NCBI GenBank assembly: GCA_963576725.1
Contig: OY755242.1
Span: 65,686,238-65,750,237, forward strand
From: Azorinus chamasolen
Taxonomy: Eukaryota > Mollusca > Bivalvia > Cardiida > Solecurtidae
Direction of reading: 5' to 3'
DNA: 64,000 bases
Shown: positions 57,701 to 63,805 of the stretch, piece after piece
How the letters are laid out: the number at the start of each line of letters is the position of its first letter
How positions within the stretch are numbered: position 1 is the first letter of the stretch
The notes under the pieces: generated by a model
The model's input: the letters and a program-made list of their open reading frames with translations, nothing else
The model's database searches: none
What the model was told of the DNA's origin: nothing
Position numbers and translations under genes: made by a program

Positions 57701-60700
57701 CAGAACAGGGAAAGGTTAAGAAATAATATAGATCTAACGTTGCAGTTTCTGCCATGATAAAAAAGTTCAATTGTTCATAATGTCTGTACCAAAAATCACT
57801 TAACCTTTAGCCTGCTATGGGCGGATGAGTGAATACCTATGCAAACAGTTTGGATCCAGATGAGACGCCGAGTTATTCGGCGTCTCATCAGGATCCAAAC
57901 TGTTTGACACCTTGATTACATTTTGGTAGAGAAATTGATTATAGCTTGAGTTTTGAAAATGTAGTAAGTGAAACATTCTGTAAAAATAATTTGCTCAGCA
58001 GGCTAAAGGTTAATCAAAATCATGATGGCATTCATTCATAGATATATTCCTGAACTAAAGGGTTAATTGTCTAGTTACAAGTCAAGAGAATCAACTCTTA
58101 CTGGAAACCTAACAAAGGTATACACTGATTGTGCCTCTTAAATAAAGTGACAATATTGCTATTATTATGCTGGTTTTTTCAGTTGTTTTTTCCTATTTAT
58201 GGTGTAAATGGTTAATAGCTTACAGTATAGTAATTACTTTGAGGTCAGTCAAAACTACAGCAGCCTTCTAATCTGGGTCTACTCTGTTTGCACAGGTGTG
58301 AAAAAAACCATATATGAGGGAAACAGTTAAATGGGTAAATCCACATTATGTCATAAAAGTTGCTTTATATTAAATCTGTGATGCATTTGGTTGAAACAAT
58401 GCCATTATTTCAACATTTTGATGTCAGAATTCAATTTGTTATTTAAATTAGGTAATATAAAACTACTCAAACACAGAATATAGATTACAGTAACCCCCCC
58501 CCCCCCCTAATGTGACCACTTAATGAACAAACATGGCTGTCTTCATAAGCAGGTGGTTGCTTAATGCAGGACGAAAGTTATGCAGAAAGCTCCTATAGCT
58601 TTCTGCATAACTTTTGTCCTGCATTAAGCTACCACCTGCCTTTGCCACTGTGAATTATGCTCCTTTTTGGTGGTCGCATTAGAGAGGTTTTACTGTATAT
58701 CAAGAACACTTGACTGCTTACTCAATTTCATGCAGAAAAGATAATAGTTAACCCTTCACTCTATAAATACATTTTTCTACGCCTTTGCAAACAGAGAAGA
58801 CCCAGATCAGACGGCTCCTATAGGAGCCATCTGATCAGGGTCTGCTCTGTTTGCTTATGATGTAATATAGATATGATTCTACAGTTTTTGCCATGGTCAA
58901 AAGAATCTGTGCCCAAGTGCTATTGTAACAATTAATCACATTAATATTCATGATGTGATTATTTCTTACATAAATATTCATGGAGCAAAGATAACAGTTA
59001 ATTAGGGTGTATCAAGGATTTGAGCCGAAACATTCTTTTGGTATTGATCAGAATCTTTCTGGTCTACGGACTGAAGGACATGAGCAAAGCCATATGTAAA
59101 TATATATCCACCTTATTTGAAGGAGGCCTAATGATACAATGTTTGTCATATTCAGAGCTACAGATAACTGTGCGTACTCAAATACTAAAATCGTCATTTC
59201 TCCAGCAAACCCTATGTTGCGACCACTCTTTAGAATCGTCTCTTCGAGATGATTCTAAAGAGTGGTCACAACATAGGGTTTGCTGGAGAAATACAGAATA
59301 TATACATGTATACTTATACTTGAAAAAGTGTTGATTTAAGCATGCTATCTGGAGCTCTGATATCATATAACAAAATATTACAAAAACAGATGTTTATCAA
59401 CAGTATAGATCCTGATCAGGCATACAGTCTATGATGCAACAGTTGTTGTTTGCAAACTCCAAAATATTTCATATGACATAACAACGCTGCACTATTCACT
59501 ATGAAGTAATAATAAAAAAAAACTTCTTACCATACATAGCAAATCCATGAAATGGTATCACTCCATTTGGAGGATATATTACAGCAAAGTCCTCCACACC
59601 TAGTTTGCCACGGATGTAGGACTTGGGCGGGGAAGCACTGTTTTGACTAAAGTGTTTCAATACTTCTGTGTCCCTTGTGAATGGAAGTAATATCTGTAAA
59701 ACAAAAAATTCCATTAAGATTTTAAATTAACCTTTTCGTCCATTTAAACGCTTTTTTATATCTTTACAAACAGAGCAGTCCAAGATCAGACAGCTGCTGA
59801 AGCAATGGTCTCATCAGGGTCTGCTTTGTTTGCCTAACCTTTCCTTGTTCTATGTTTATTCCAAATTTCAATAATTACTGAATATCCATGGACAAAATAA
59901 TTATGAAACATGAAAGGTGGAACATTGTAGCAATTGTAGAAAGTAAAGAAACTGGTCTATCAAATTCCATAAGCAAACAGAGCTATGGGAAGGTTCAAAC
60001 AAGAGGGCCATGATGGCCTTGATATTGCTCACCAGACAAATTTTCAAAGTTTTAACTACGTGTATATGGTTCTATAAAAAACTGGCCACCCTTGCGGCGA
60101 AGCCTCATTTGACCCCAGGGACATAATTCATATCACTTTTGTAGAGGACTTCAAGATGATGCTATGTGCCAAATATGAAAGTTGAGAACCGTCCAGTTTC
60201 AGAAGAGAAGATTTTCGCAAGTTTTCACTATATGTTTCTACTGGAAAATAAAACAAGACACTCTGGGGCATGGTCAATTTGACCCTATGTGCATAATTTG
60301 TATACCTTCAGTAGAAGACCTTAAGGTGATGCTATGCACCAAATATAAAAGCTGAAAACCTCCCAGTTTCAGGAGATTTTCAAAGTTTTCACAATAATAA
60401 TGTTTCTATGGAAAAATGGCCACCCCTGGGGCAGGTCCAATTTTAACCCCAGGGAATTTTTTTATATATTTTGTAGAGGACAACACAAAATTATCAACCT
60501 ATGTTAAACATGAGCCTCCAAGAAACACATTTGGCGCCAAATAATTTTAGTCTGCAAACAATGTTTTCTGTTTTAGGTTTCAGAGCAGACTTTCCTTAAA
60601 TTTCTTCTCTTAAACGTTAAAGATGTGTTGAAAAGTTTGGATCCTGACAAAATACTTGGAATTTCATTTGGATCAAAGCTGTTTGCATAGGTAATCACAG

Positions 60701-61724
60701 ATTTTCCCTTTGCAGCAAACCCTTTGATTCGTTTTCTGACTGAATGAGACATTGTTCCTTAAACAATTAACTTAGATGAGGACATAACACATAAATTGTC
60801 TGCTTGTCTTATGTCATTGCGCAATCTTTTGAAAACTAAAATATGGTTCCAGACAGAGATAAATATCCTCCGGGTAACGGAAGGTTTGGATATACAAGTA
60901 CAGTAGAAACTCGATACTTTAGAATTTTAGTAAAGACGTACTGATGCCATTCTTGGTAGGTGGCTGCTTAATGCAGGGTAAAAAGTCATGCAGAAAGATC
61001 ATGCAGAAAGATCATATCTGTCTTAAGCCTTTACTTCATAAATATGCATTTCTACGCCTCTGCAAACAGAGTAGACCCAGATCAGATGGCTCCTATAGGA
61101 GCCGTCTGATCAGGGTCTGCTCTGTTTGCTTATGATATAATATAGGTATGATTCTACAGTTTCTGCCATGACCAAAAATTACTGTGTTTTGTGTACTATT
61201 ATAACACATAAATCTAATTAATTTTCATAATATCATTATTTCTTACATGAATATTGATGGAGGAAAGGGTTAAAGACCAATAATAATATGCTTGTTTTAG
61301 TGTTGTAACTATCAATATTTTACTATACTTGCTATAGATACAGACAGAACAACAATATAATGGTTCCCACATTGAGTTTTTTTTCATGAAATATTTCAAG
61401 CTATAAACAGTAAAACCCTTCTAAACTGGAATTTTAGTACAGAAGAATTATGATCTTTTTAGGCAGGTGGCTGCTTAATGCATGATGGAAGTCATGCAGA
61501 AAGCTCCTGAAGGAGCTTTCTGCAAGACTTTCATCCTGCATTAAGCTGCCATCTGTCTTGCACACCAGCACTGATGCTAATTTTATCATCCGGTTTAGAG
61601 GGGCTTTACTCTACCTGCATTTTATTTATGTAAATTCTTGGTAACATTTGCAAAAACAAACCTGATATAAAAAGTCCTCAAACACAAAATACTGGTCATC
61701 ATTGGTGGCTGTGAGTTTAACATC
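48658..61724 (-). CDS. TBC1D19: TBC1D19 orthologue (TBC domain Rab-GAP family), 3' part, seven exons
   Basis: Spliced minus-strand gene. The exons in transcript order are 61,724-61,662, 59,693-59,531, 57,337-57,228, 56,209-56,118, 54,223-54,108, 51,416-51,346 and 48,726-48,658. Every intron has GT at the donor and AG at the acceptor, and the phases (0,1,0,2,1,0) join without a frameshift. They give 227 residues ending in TGA. I recognise TBC1D19 from SASPPKSYIRGKLG, PPNGVIPFHGF, FRLHSISSHP, LLFETILQTH, FKWLVRAFSGYLSSDQ, LLLWDRVLAYNSLE and the tail AVLADLTTL. The human protein is about 526 residues, so roughly the N-terminal 300 are encoded to the right of the window. TBC proteins are Rab GTPase-activating proteins; the Rab target of TBC1D19 is not something I can state. 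The segment holds the C-terminal half of the TBC fold. No stop or frame break is seen, so the gene looks functional despite MITE-filled introns. Confidence 0.95.
48881..49045. mobile_element. HP6 hairpin MITE
   Basis: GGCAGAGCTACAGATAACGG at the left, TTATCTTATCTGGACCACTG at the right. Palindrome 48,925-49,018 with arms of about 44 bp: TTTCTCCACCAAACCCTATG... GAATCGTCTC / GAGACGATTC... GGTTTGGTGGAAAA. Confidence 0.9.
49077..49131. repeat. Inverted repeat, 17-bp arms
   Basis: TTCGAGGGCTTGGTGCAA and TTGCACCAAGCCCTCGAA are separated by a 20-base loop. In an intron of TBC1D19. Confidence 0.92.
49293..49499 (+). mobile_element. TTAA-4 MITE, hairpin reduced
   Basis: CTAACCCATTCCCTCATAGG at the left, TATGGGGAATGGTTTAA at the right. 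The hairpin is short: GAAACCATTGTG... CTATTTATCAAATAGTTTC. Confidence 0.82.
49707..49900. mobile_element. HP6 hairpin MITE
   Basis: CAGAGGTCCAGATAAGATGC at the left, TGCATCCTTATCTGTCTAC at the right. Palindrome 49,762-49,857, arms about 46 bp with few mismatches. Confidence 0.9.
49905..50151 (+). mobile_element. TTAA-1b MITE, complete core
   Basis: TTTCCCTCATATAAACGTG at the left and ATATAGAACAGGGAAAGGG with TTAA 50,148 at the right. Perfect core palindrome CAGATCAGACGGCTCC / GGAGCCGTCTGATCAG at 49,966-49,999. Confidence 0.9.
50240..50485 (-). mobile_element. TTAA-1a MITE
   Basis: TTACTTCATGAATATTCATG, TTTGGCCATAGAAGAAGCTG, core AGACGGCTCC / GGAGCAGTCT and TTGTGGAGTAAAGGGTCAA. Confidence 0.85.
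50520..50751 (+). mobile_element. TTAA-4 MITE with a TTAA-1-like right end
   Basis: TTAA 50,520, CCCTTTCCTCCATAAGC then TATTTTTAGACCTAACCTC. Palindrome GAAACCAGTGTGATAAA... GCAATTGCTCC / GGAGCAAATGC... TTTATCACAATGGTTTC. The right end ATATTTATGGATGAAAGGG belongs to the TTAA-1a type. Confidence 0.88.
50905..50965. repeat. TTAA-1-like core, degenerate
   Basis: TTACATCCAGATCAAACTGC... GTTTGGACATGGTCTACACT. Confidence 0.45.
51051..51300 (-). mobile_element. TTAA-1a MITE, best-preserved copy
   Basis: TTAA at 51,051 and 51,297, 250 bp. CCCTTTCCTCCATGAATATT at the left, TATTTATGGAGTAATGGG at the right. Perfect core CAGATGGCTCC / GGAGCCATCTG. Ends 45 bp from TBC1D19 exon F. Confidence 0.93.
51346..51416 (-). 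CDS. TBC1D19: TBC1D19 exon F (71 bp)
   Basis: Acceptor TTTCTTTCCAG, donor GTGAGTGG. It encodes (V)LAVSIFSFRKTNLLKVQSY then NAAE, ending in phase 0. A complete 250-bp TTAA-1a MITE ends 45 bp past the donor. Confidence 0.92.
51510..51751 (+). mobile_element. HINE-I fragment with 3' palindrome
   Basis: TGACGGATGGACAGACAGG, then ATACCCTGTGCAACTTTG / TTGTGTGGGGTAT. The end sequence resembles HINE-F. Confidence 0.6.
51752..51990 (-). repeat. TTAA-3-like MITE with a 25-bp tandem duplication
   Basis: TTTGGATCCTGATGAAACAC, CAGTTTCACATCTGAATCC, then CTGAATCCAAACTACTTTTG with CAC twice in tandem (51,874-51,922). Confidence 0.6.
52178..52406 (+). mobile_element. TTAA-4 MITE, chimeric with a TTAA-1a right end
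   Basis: TTAA 52,178 and 52,403. CCCGTTCCCTAATAGGC at the left. Perfect palindrome GAAACCATTGTGATAAATAG... CAATTGCTCC / GGAGCAAATG... with matching arm. The last 35 bp, GGTGTAGAAAGGCGTATTTA then TGGAGGAAATGG, are those of TTAA-1a. Confidence 0.9.
52573..53883. mobile_element. HP6 MITE split by a hAT-like element, one arm missing
   Basis: CAGAGCAACAGATCAAGATG and TTTCTCCACCAAACCCTATG... CTTTAGAATCTTCTCTTC on the left. ATGGAGAAATAAAGCAGC follows at once where the second arm should be. The far end, ACCTAATCTGGATCTCTG, lies after the hAT element. Confidence 0.85.
52711..53854. mobile_element. Non-autonomous hAT-like element with perfect 8-bp target duplication
   Basis: Flanked by ATTTATAC at 52,703-52,710 and 53,855-53,862. 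Ends TAGGGCTGCAACGATACG and CGTATCATGACAGCCCTA-type inverted (TAGGGCTG / CAGCCCTA exact). Subterminal CGAATACGAATA repeats at both ends. No transposase. Confidence 0.94.
53925..54048 (+). repeat. Retroposon 3' tail with TTGTATC repeats
   Basis: ACCGACGTTAAATAAAGCTT followed by CTTGTATCTCTTGTATCTTG. The GACGTTAAATAAA-plus-short-repeat ending is typical of LINE or SINE 3' ends. The 5' part is not identified. Confidence 0.5.
54108..54223 (-). CDS. TBC1D19: TBC1D19 exon E (116 bp)
   Basis: Acceptor TTTTTTTCAG, donor GTAGGTTA. It encodes LKIAFKWLVRAFSGYLSSDQ then VLLLWDRVLAYNSLEVLP. This carries the C-terminal TBC signature around LLLWDR. The exon ends one base into a Val codon finished by exon F. 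Confidence 0.94.
54286..54513 (+). mobile_element. TTAA-4 MITE, complete
   Basis: TTAA 54,286 and 54,510, 228 bp. CCCATTACCTCATAGGC / TATGAGAGAATGGG inverted ends. Perfect palindrome GAAACCATTGTGATAAATAG, GCATTTGCTC / GAGCAAATGC and its return arm (54,390-54,457). Confidence 0.93.
54510..54675 (+). mobile_element. TTAA-5 MITE sharing a TTAA with the TTAA-4 copy
   Basis: AATCCATTAAGTATGAAAGG, then AACAGAGCAGACCCAGATTA... GGGCTCCTCTAGAGCCC... GGGTCTACACTGTTTGC and TATTAAAAGGG with TTAA 54,672. Core palindrome shorter than usual. Confidence 0.8.
54860..54933. repeat. TTAA-5-like core fragment
   Basis: TTTGCAAACAGTGTAGAATC... GGAGCCCTCTGATCAGGGTC. Ends not seen. Confidence 0.6.
55000..55236 (+). 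mobile_element. TTAA-1b MITE with partial left-arm deletion
   Basis: TTAAGCCTTTCCTTCATATG... AAAACAGGGAAAGGATTTA. Core AGACCCAGATCC then TATTGGAGCTGTCTGATCAG; the arm segment AGACGGCT is missing on the left. Confidence 0.85.
55384..55620 (+). mobile_element. TTAA-2 MITE with the hairpin centre deleted
   Basis: TCAATATACTTATCTGTAAA, then TAGTGAAGACCCTGATCAAG directly joined to GTCTGCACTATTTAAAAGTT, then TGATTGTGCAACCAGTGCAC and the end AATTCAGCAAGACTTCTAGG with TTAA 55,617. About 34 bp of the 38,883 copy's palindrome are absent. Confidence 0.9.
55829..56073 (+). mobile_element. TTAA-1a MITE, complete
   Basis: TTAA 55,829 and 56,070. CCCTGTACTCTATAAATGC at the left, ATTCATGGAGTAATGGG at the right. 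Core ACCCAGATCATATTACTC / GAGGAGCCGTCTGATCAGGG partly mismatched. Ends 44 bp from the exon D donor. Confidence 0.88.
56118..56209 (-). CDS. TBC1D19: TBC1D19 exon D (92 bp)
   Basis: Acceptor TATGTGTTTCAG, donor GTATGTAG. It encodes GIVSLSLLFETILQTHEAEL then FFHLKSVGCQ and two bases of a Pro codon. The intron beyond the donor runs into an intact TTAA-1a MITE after 44 bp. Confidence 0.93.
56342..56577 (+). mobile_element. TTAA-1a MITE
   Basis: TTAA 56,342, CCCTTTATTCCATAAATACG. Core AGATGACTCC / GGAGCCGTCT. Right end ATTCATGGAATAAAGGTGTA. Confidence 0.88.
56683..57001. mobile_element. Pogo-like MITE with TA duplication and a perfect central palindrome
   Basis: TA / CAGCTGAACTTCGATATCTC at the left and GTTATCGAAGTTCAACTG / TA at the right. 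Central palindrome 56,817-56,900: CACAGCTTAATACAGGTCTA, AAGTAATGCTGAAAGCTCCT and the exact return arm. CAGTTGAAC-TCGATA ends are typical of pogo/Tigger-type elements. Confidence 0.9.
57120..57221 (-). mobile_element. TTAA-1b MITE end at the splice donor of TBC1D19 exon C
   Basis: AGACCCTGATCAGACCGCTC, then TATAGG joined to ATATATGAAGGAAAGAG and TAAA (57,218-57,221, worn TTAA). The second hairpin arm is deleted. Only the six donor bases GTAAAC separate it from the exon. Confidence 0.82.
57228..57337 (-). CDS. TBC1D19: TBC1D19 exon C (110 bp)
   Basis: Begins TTGCTCCCC after TTTGTTTCAG and ends CATCCCCAG before the donor GTAAAC. It encodes (V)APLCYLYKEPVKLYYVF then REIYMRYFFRLHSISSHPQ. The intron sequence starting 6 bases past the exon is already MITE-derived (TTTACTCTTTCCTTCATATA). 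Confidence 0.93.
57540..57690 (-). repeat. HINE-E fragment
   Basis: GTGAAACACTATGCACAGAC, TGACCTTGACCTTAATAAG and GCATGCATGCC-like words are the inverse of 32,864-33,025. Confidence 0.55.
57800..58013 (+). mobile_element. TTAA-3 MITE, complete reference copy
   Basis: TTAA 57,800 and 58,010. Perfect 13-bp inverted ends CCTTTAGCCTGCT / AGCAGGCTAAAGG. Perfect palindrome AAACAGTTTGGATCCAGATG, AGACGCCGAG / TTCGGCGTCT and return arm (57,840-57,905). Confidence 0.95.
58262..58330 (-). repeat. TTAA-1b end fragment
   Basis: TCTAATCTGGGTCTACTCTG, then ATATATGAGGGAAACAGTTAA. Confidence 0.65.
58488..58695. mobile_element. TA-P MITE, intact, with TA duplication
   Basis: TA / CAGTAACC(C)n...TAATGTGACCAC at the left and GTGGTCGCATTAGAGAGGTT... 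ACTG / TA at the right. Palindrome 58,547-58,640 with arms of about 44 bp around AGAAAGCTCCTATAGCTTTC. The poly(C) run at 58,494-58,508 expands one end. Confidence 0.92.
58748..58994 (+). mobile_element. TTAA-1a MITE
   Basis: TTAA 58,748, CCCTTCACTCTATAAATAC. Core AGACGGCTCC / GGAGCCATCT. Right end ATTCATGGAGCAAAGATAA. Confidence 0.88.
59150..59364. mobile_element. HP6 hairpin MITE, complete
   Basis: Inverted ends TCAGAGCTACAGATA and TATCTGGAGCTCTGA. Palindrome 59,197-59,291 with 46-bp arms: TTTCTCCAGCAAACCCTATG... GAATCGTCTC and return. Best copy for defining the family ends. Confidence 0.92.
59531..59693 (-). CDS. TBC1D19: TBC1D19 exon B (163 bp)
   Basis: Starts at ATATTACTTCC after TGTTTTACAG and ends TATG before GTAAGAAG. 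It encodes ILLPFTRDTEV through PPNGVIPFHGFAMYG, a highly conserved stretch of the family. It ends one base into a Val codon completed by exon C. A TTAA-1 MITE end lies 33 bp upstream of the acceptor, in the region where a branch point would sit. Confidence 0.93.
59727..59836 (+). mobile_element. TTAA-1 MITE, right part lost
   Basis: TTAA 59,727, CCTTTTCGTCCATTTAAACG. Core CAGTCCAAGATCAGACAGCT / TGGTCTCATCAGGGTCTG. It lies 33 bp from the exon B acceptor. Confidence 0.8.
59837..59985 (-). mobile_element. TTAA-1b MITE, half
   Basis: TAACCTTTCCTTGTTCTATG, AATATCCATGGACAAAATAA, GGTGGAACATTGTAGCAATT, then GCAAACAGAGC where the similarity stops. Confidence 0.75.
59999..60482 (+). mobile_element. 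HINE-B element, 5' part only
   Basis: AACAAGAGGGCCATGATGGC then GCTCACCAGACAA at the 5' end. About two and a half diverged units (GATGCTATGTGCCAAATATG, GGCCACCCCTGGGGCAGG). The 3' palindrome is missing. Confidence 0.82.
60545..60720 (-). repeat. TTAA-3-like MITE, worn
   Basis: AGTTTGGATCCTGACAAAAT, TTCATTTGGATCAAAGCTG, TTTGCATAGGTAATCACAGA and TTTGCAGCAAACC. Confidence 0.65.
60901..61330 (+). mobile_element. TA-P MITE interrupted by a TTAA-1a MITE
   Basis: TA / CAGTAGAAACTCGATACTTT, GTAGGTGGCTGCTTAATGCA, a 13-bp duplication CATGCAGAAAGAT, then CATATCTGTCTTAA. After the nested element it continues AGACCAATAATAATATGC, which fits the usual TA-P sequence after CTGTCTT. Right end unclear. Confidence 0.75.
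61023..61273 (+). mobile_element. TTAA-1a MITE, complete, nested in TA-P
   Basis: TTAA 61,023 and 61,270, 251 bp. GCCTTTACTTCATAAATATG at the left, AATATTGATGGAGGAAAGGG at the right. Perfect core CAGATGGCTCC / GGAGCCGTCTG. Confidence 0.92.
61408..61611. mobile_element. TA-P MITE, intact core
   Basis: CAGTAAAACCCTTCTAAACT at the left, CCGGTTTAGAGGGGCTTTAC at the right. Palindrome 61,461-61,560: AGGCAGGTGGCTGCTTAATG... GCAGAAAGCTCCT / AGGAGCTTTCTGC... and return. It lies 50 bp past the donor of exon A. Confidence 0.92.
61662..61724 (-). CDS. TBC1D19: TBC1D19 exon A (21 codons)
   Basis: Encodes DVKLTATNDDQYFVFEDFLYQ minus its last residue plus Q, i.e. 21 codons in phase 0 on both sides. The acceptor is CTCTTTCAG and the donor GTTTGTTT. 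It is the most 5' exon visible. I looked for the preceding exon up to 64,000 and did not find it. Confidence 0.9.
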
Positions 61725-61843
61725 CTGAAAGAGAAATCACACATAAAAACAAATTGACGTATTCCCTTATAAAGCAAGGAATTTCTCCAAATAAGCAGTT
61801 TTGTTGAAAGACACTGTATCTGACCTTGGTCTACATCGTTTTA

Positions 61844-62066
61844 TTAACTTTTTACTCCATAAACATTTATGCATGTATAAGAAATAACATATGTACGGAT
61901 ATTAATTGGCTTATCATTTGAAATGAACATGAAAAGTTTTTGTACTGAATGAAAACTGCAAAATCAGATCTAAATAGTCCAATAAGCAATAAAGTAAACA
62001 GAGCAGACCCTGATCAGATGGATCATACAAGAGACAGATAATAAGTGTCTGTTTGAAAGGTGTTAA
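61844..62066 (-). mobile_element. TTAA-1a MITE, hairpin broken
   Basis: TTAA 61,844 and 62,063. CTTTTTACTCCATAAACAT, CAGACCCTGATCAGATGGAT and AGTGTCTGTTTGAAAGGTG; the second arm is largely lost. Confidence 0.72.
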
Positions 62067-62203
62067 CCCTTTCTCTGTTTTATGTTTATTCCAATTTTCA
62101 ATACATTATTCATGGAAAAAATAGACATATTGAAATATGGTTGATCTGGATCTACTCTGTTTGCAAATGCGTGAAAACACATTTATATGAGGGAAAAGGT
62201 AAA
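62063..62203 (-). mobile_element. TTAA-1b MITE with internal deletion
   Basis: TTAACCCTTTCTCTGTTTTA, then after a deletion GATCTGGATCTACTCTGTTT and ATTTATATGAGGGAAAAGG. Confidence 0.75.
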
Positions 62204-62295
62204 ATGGCATATCTTGGGAGAAAATGGTTAAATGATATACATGTATATAGGATCTGTCATTAATTGTCATTTAAGATATAGAGGATCTGTTGGGA

Positions 62296-62391
62296 GTTGT
62301 CTTTTAAGATCACATGTTCCTAAACGATCCTTAGAAAATGTCATTAAGCGAGCCTTGGTAAGTTTAGGAACATGTGATCTTAAAAGACAAC
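62296..62391. repeat. Perfect inverted repeat, 30-bp arms and 36-base loop
   Basis: GTTGTCTTTTAAGATCACAT... GTTCCTAAAC and its exact complement GTTTAGGAAC... ATGTGATCTTAAAAGACAAC. Not related to the MITE families above. Confidence 0.95.
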
Positions 62392-62473
62392 GAGCATCAG
62401 ATTCTTTTTCTCACATATCAAAAAAGTGTATTTTAGCCGTTTAAATGGCATGTAAACATCGGTTTCCATGGTT

Positions 62474-62506
62474 TGACGTCATATATGACCTATGACGTCA
62501 TATATG
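62474..62506. promoter_or_regulatory. Doublet of TGACGTCATATATG
   Basis: Two identical 14-bp words at 62,474 and 62,493, each holding the palindromic CRE/ATF site TGACGTCA. Regulatory function is only a possibility. Confidence 0.4.
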
Positions 62507-62685
62507 TTCTAAAGTGATCTTACACGTGTTACAGATCAGGGAATCTTAACCCGTTGTTCTAACTCGGGGATAAGGGAAGGTATGTGAGAAAAACTTTTCT
62601 TAAATGAGTTCAGAATAAAACCTCTTCATAGAGTAAAGGGTTAACATGATAAAAATTTCTTGCGAAAATAATGAATATACAGCTA

Positions 62686-62911
62686 TTAACCCATTCCTTC
62701 ATATAAACTGTGTTTTCACACATCTGCAAACAGATAGGAGCTGTCTGATCAGGGTCTGCTCTGTTTGCTGATGGAATTTGATAGACCTATTTCGTTACTT
62801 TCGAAAACGGCTACAATAATCCACCTTCCATATTTCATTAGAACTATTTTGTTCATGAATATTCAGTAGGTACTGAAATTTGAAATAAATATAGAACAGG
62901 GAGAGGGTTAA
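62686..62911 (+). mobile_element. TTAA-1b MITE with left arm deleted
   Basis: TTAA 62,686 and 62,908. CCCATTCCTTCATATAAAC at the left, ATAGAACAGGGAGAGGG at the right. Core GCAAACAGATAGGAGCTGTC, so the first arm is gone but the second is complete. Confidence 0.88.
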
Positions 62912-63197
62912 GCGAGTCTGTAGTGAGCGTAGTAAACTTTTTTCTGGACGAGTTTATCTCAAATGACATTGAGTGAGGTATTCTTTTTTATCACATAACT
63001 GATTCCCTCATGTTCAATACATGTATTTAGACAAAGGGGCAGAAAAATTTGCTTCATCTTTGAGATGCTGGCTAGACTCTATATTTAGTAACAGAGATGA
63101 GTCCATGCCAACACAGAATGGTTATAGAAAGTTTTCTACTGTAAACACAGACACAGGAAAAATACAGGTTGAGTATCAGTCTACATAATTATGTGCT
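62912..63197. other. No recognised feature
   Basis: No TBC1D19 exon or known repeat found. TTTTATCACATAACT at 62,987 is inverted at 63,566-63,580. Confidence 0.4.
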
Positions 63198-63447
63198 TTA
63201 ATCCTTTCCCTCATATAAACTCCTTTTCACCCATTTGCAAACGGAGGAGACCCAGATCAGATGGCTCCTATAGGAGCCATCTGATCAGGGTCTGCTCTGT
63301 TTGCTTATGAAATTGTAATAGATCTGACTATTCGGTTTCTACCAATACCAAAACATGCTGTACAAATATGCAATTATGAAAATTCAGCTAATAAATATTC
63401 ATGACATCATTATTTCTTACATAAATATAGAACAGGGAAAGGGTTAA
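63198..63447 (+). mobile_element. TTAA-1c MITE, complete hybrid type
   Basis: TTAA 63,198 and 63,444, 250 bp. The left end CTTTCCCTCATATAAAC is of b type. The middle ATGACATCATTATTTCTTAC is of a type. The right end AATATAGAACAGGGAAAGGG is of b type. Perfect core CAGATGGCTCC / GGAGCCATCTG. Confidence 0.9.
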
Positions 63448-63805
63448 GATGTGAAAAGGATGCTATAAAGTAATTATAGTATGGCATCACATAATATATT
63501 ACACACTTTTTTGTTACAAATAAAAAACATATGTGACGGTTATATTAACCGAGAAGCAAGCAAAGTTATGTGATAAAAAATATTCCAGAGATCCTGATTT
63601 ATATCAGACATTTTAAGAGTTGAGATAAAAAGCAGTTTATGGCTTAACTTAAATATGGAAAGGGTGTGAAGCCATACATGGTATCATAAATATTTGAATG
63701 CTTTTTTTCCAATTTCTCTGCCTTGAAACAAATCCGAGTAACTTTTCTATATTATAGCCTGTTTGACACAATAATCAAAATTGCATTAAATTTTATAATG
63801 GCATA
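63448..63805. other. No recognised feature
   Basis: AT-rich intergenic or intronic sequence, no exon seen. Confidence 0.4.

Noticed and set aside
59020..59334. 104-codon ORF on the plus strand
   Set aside because: It crosses an HP6 hairpin, whose arms give similar peptides on both strands.
63030..63170. Possible upstream TBC1D19 exon (AG acceptor near 63,130 on the minus strand)
   Set aside because: Every frame from the acceptor meets a stop or gives no similarity to the expected sequence before exon A.
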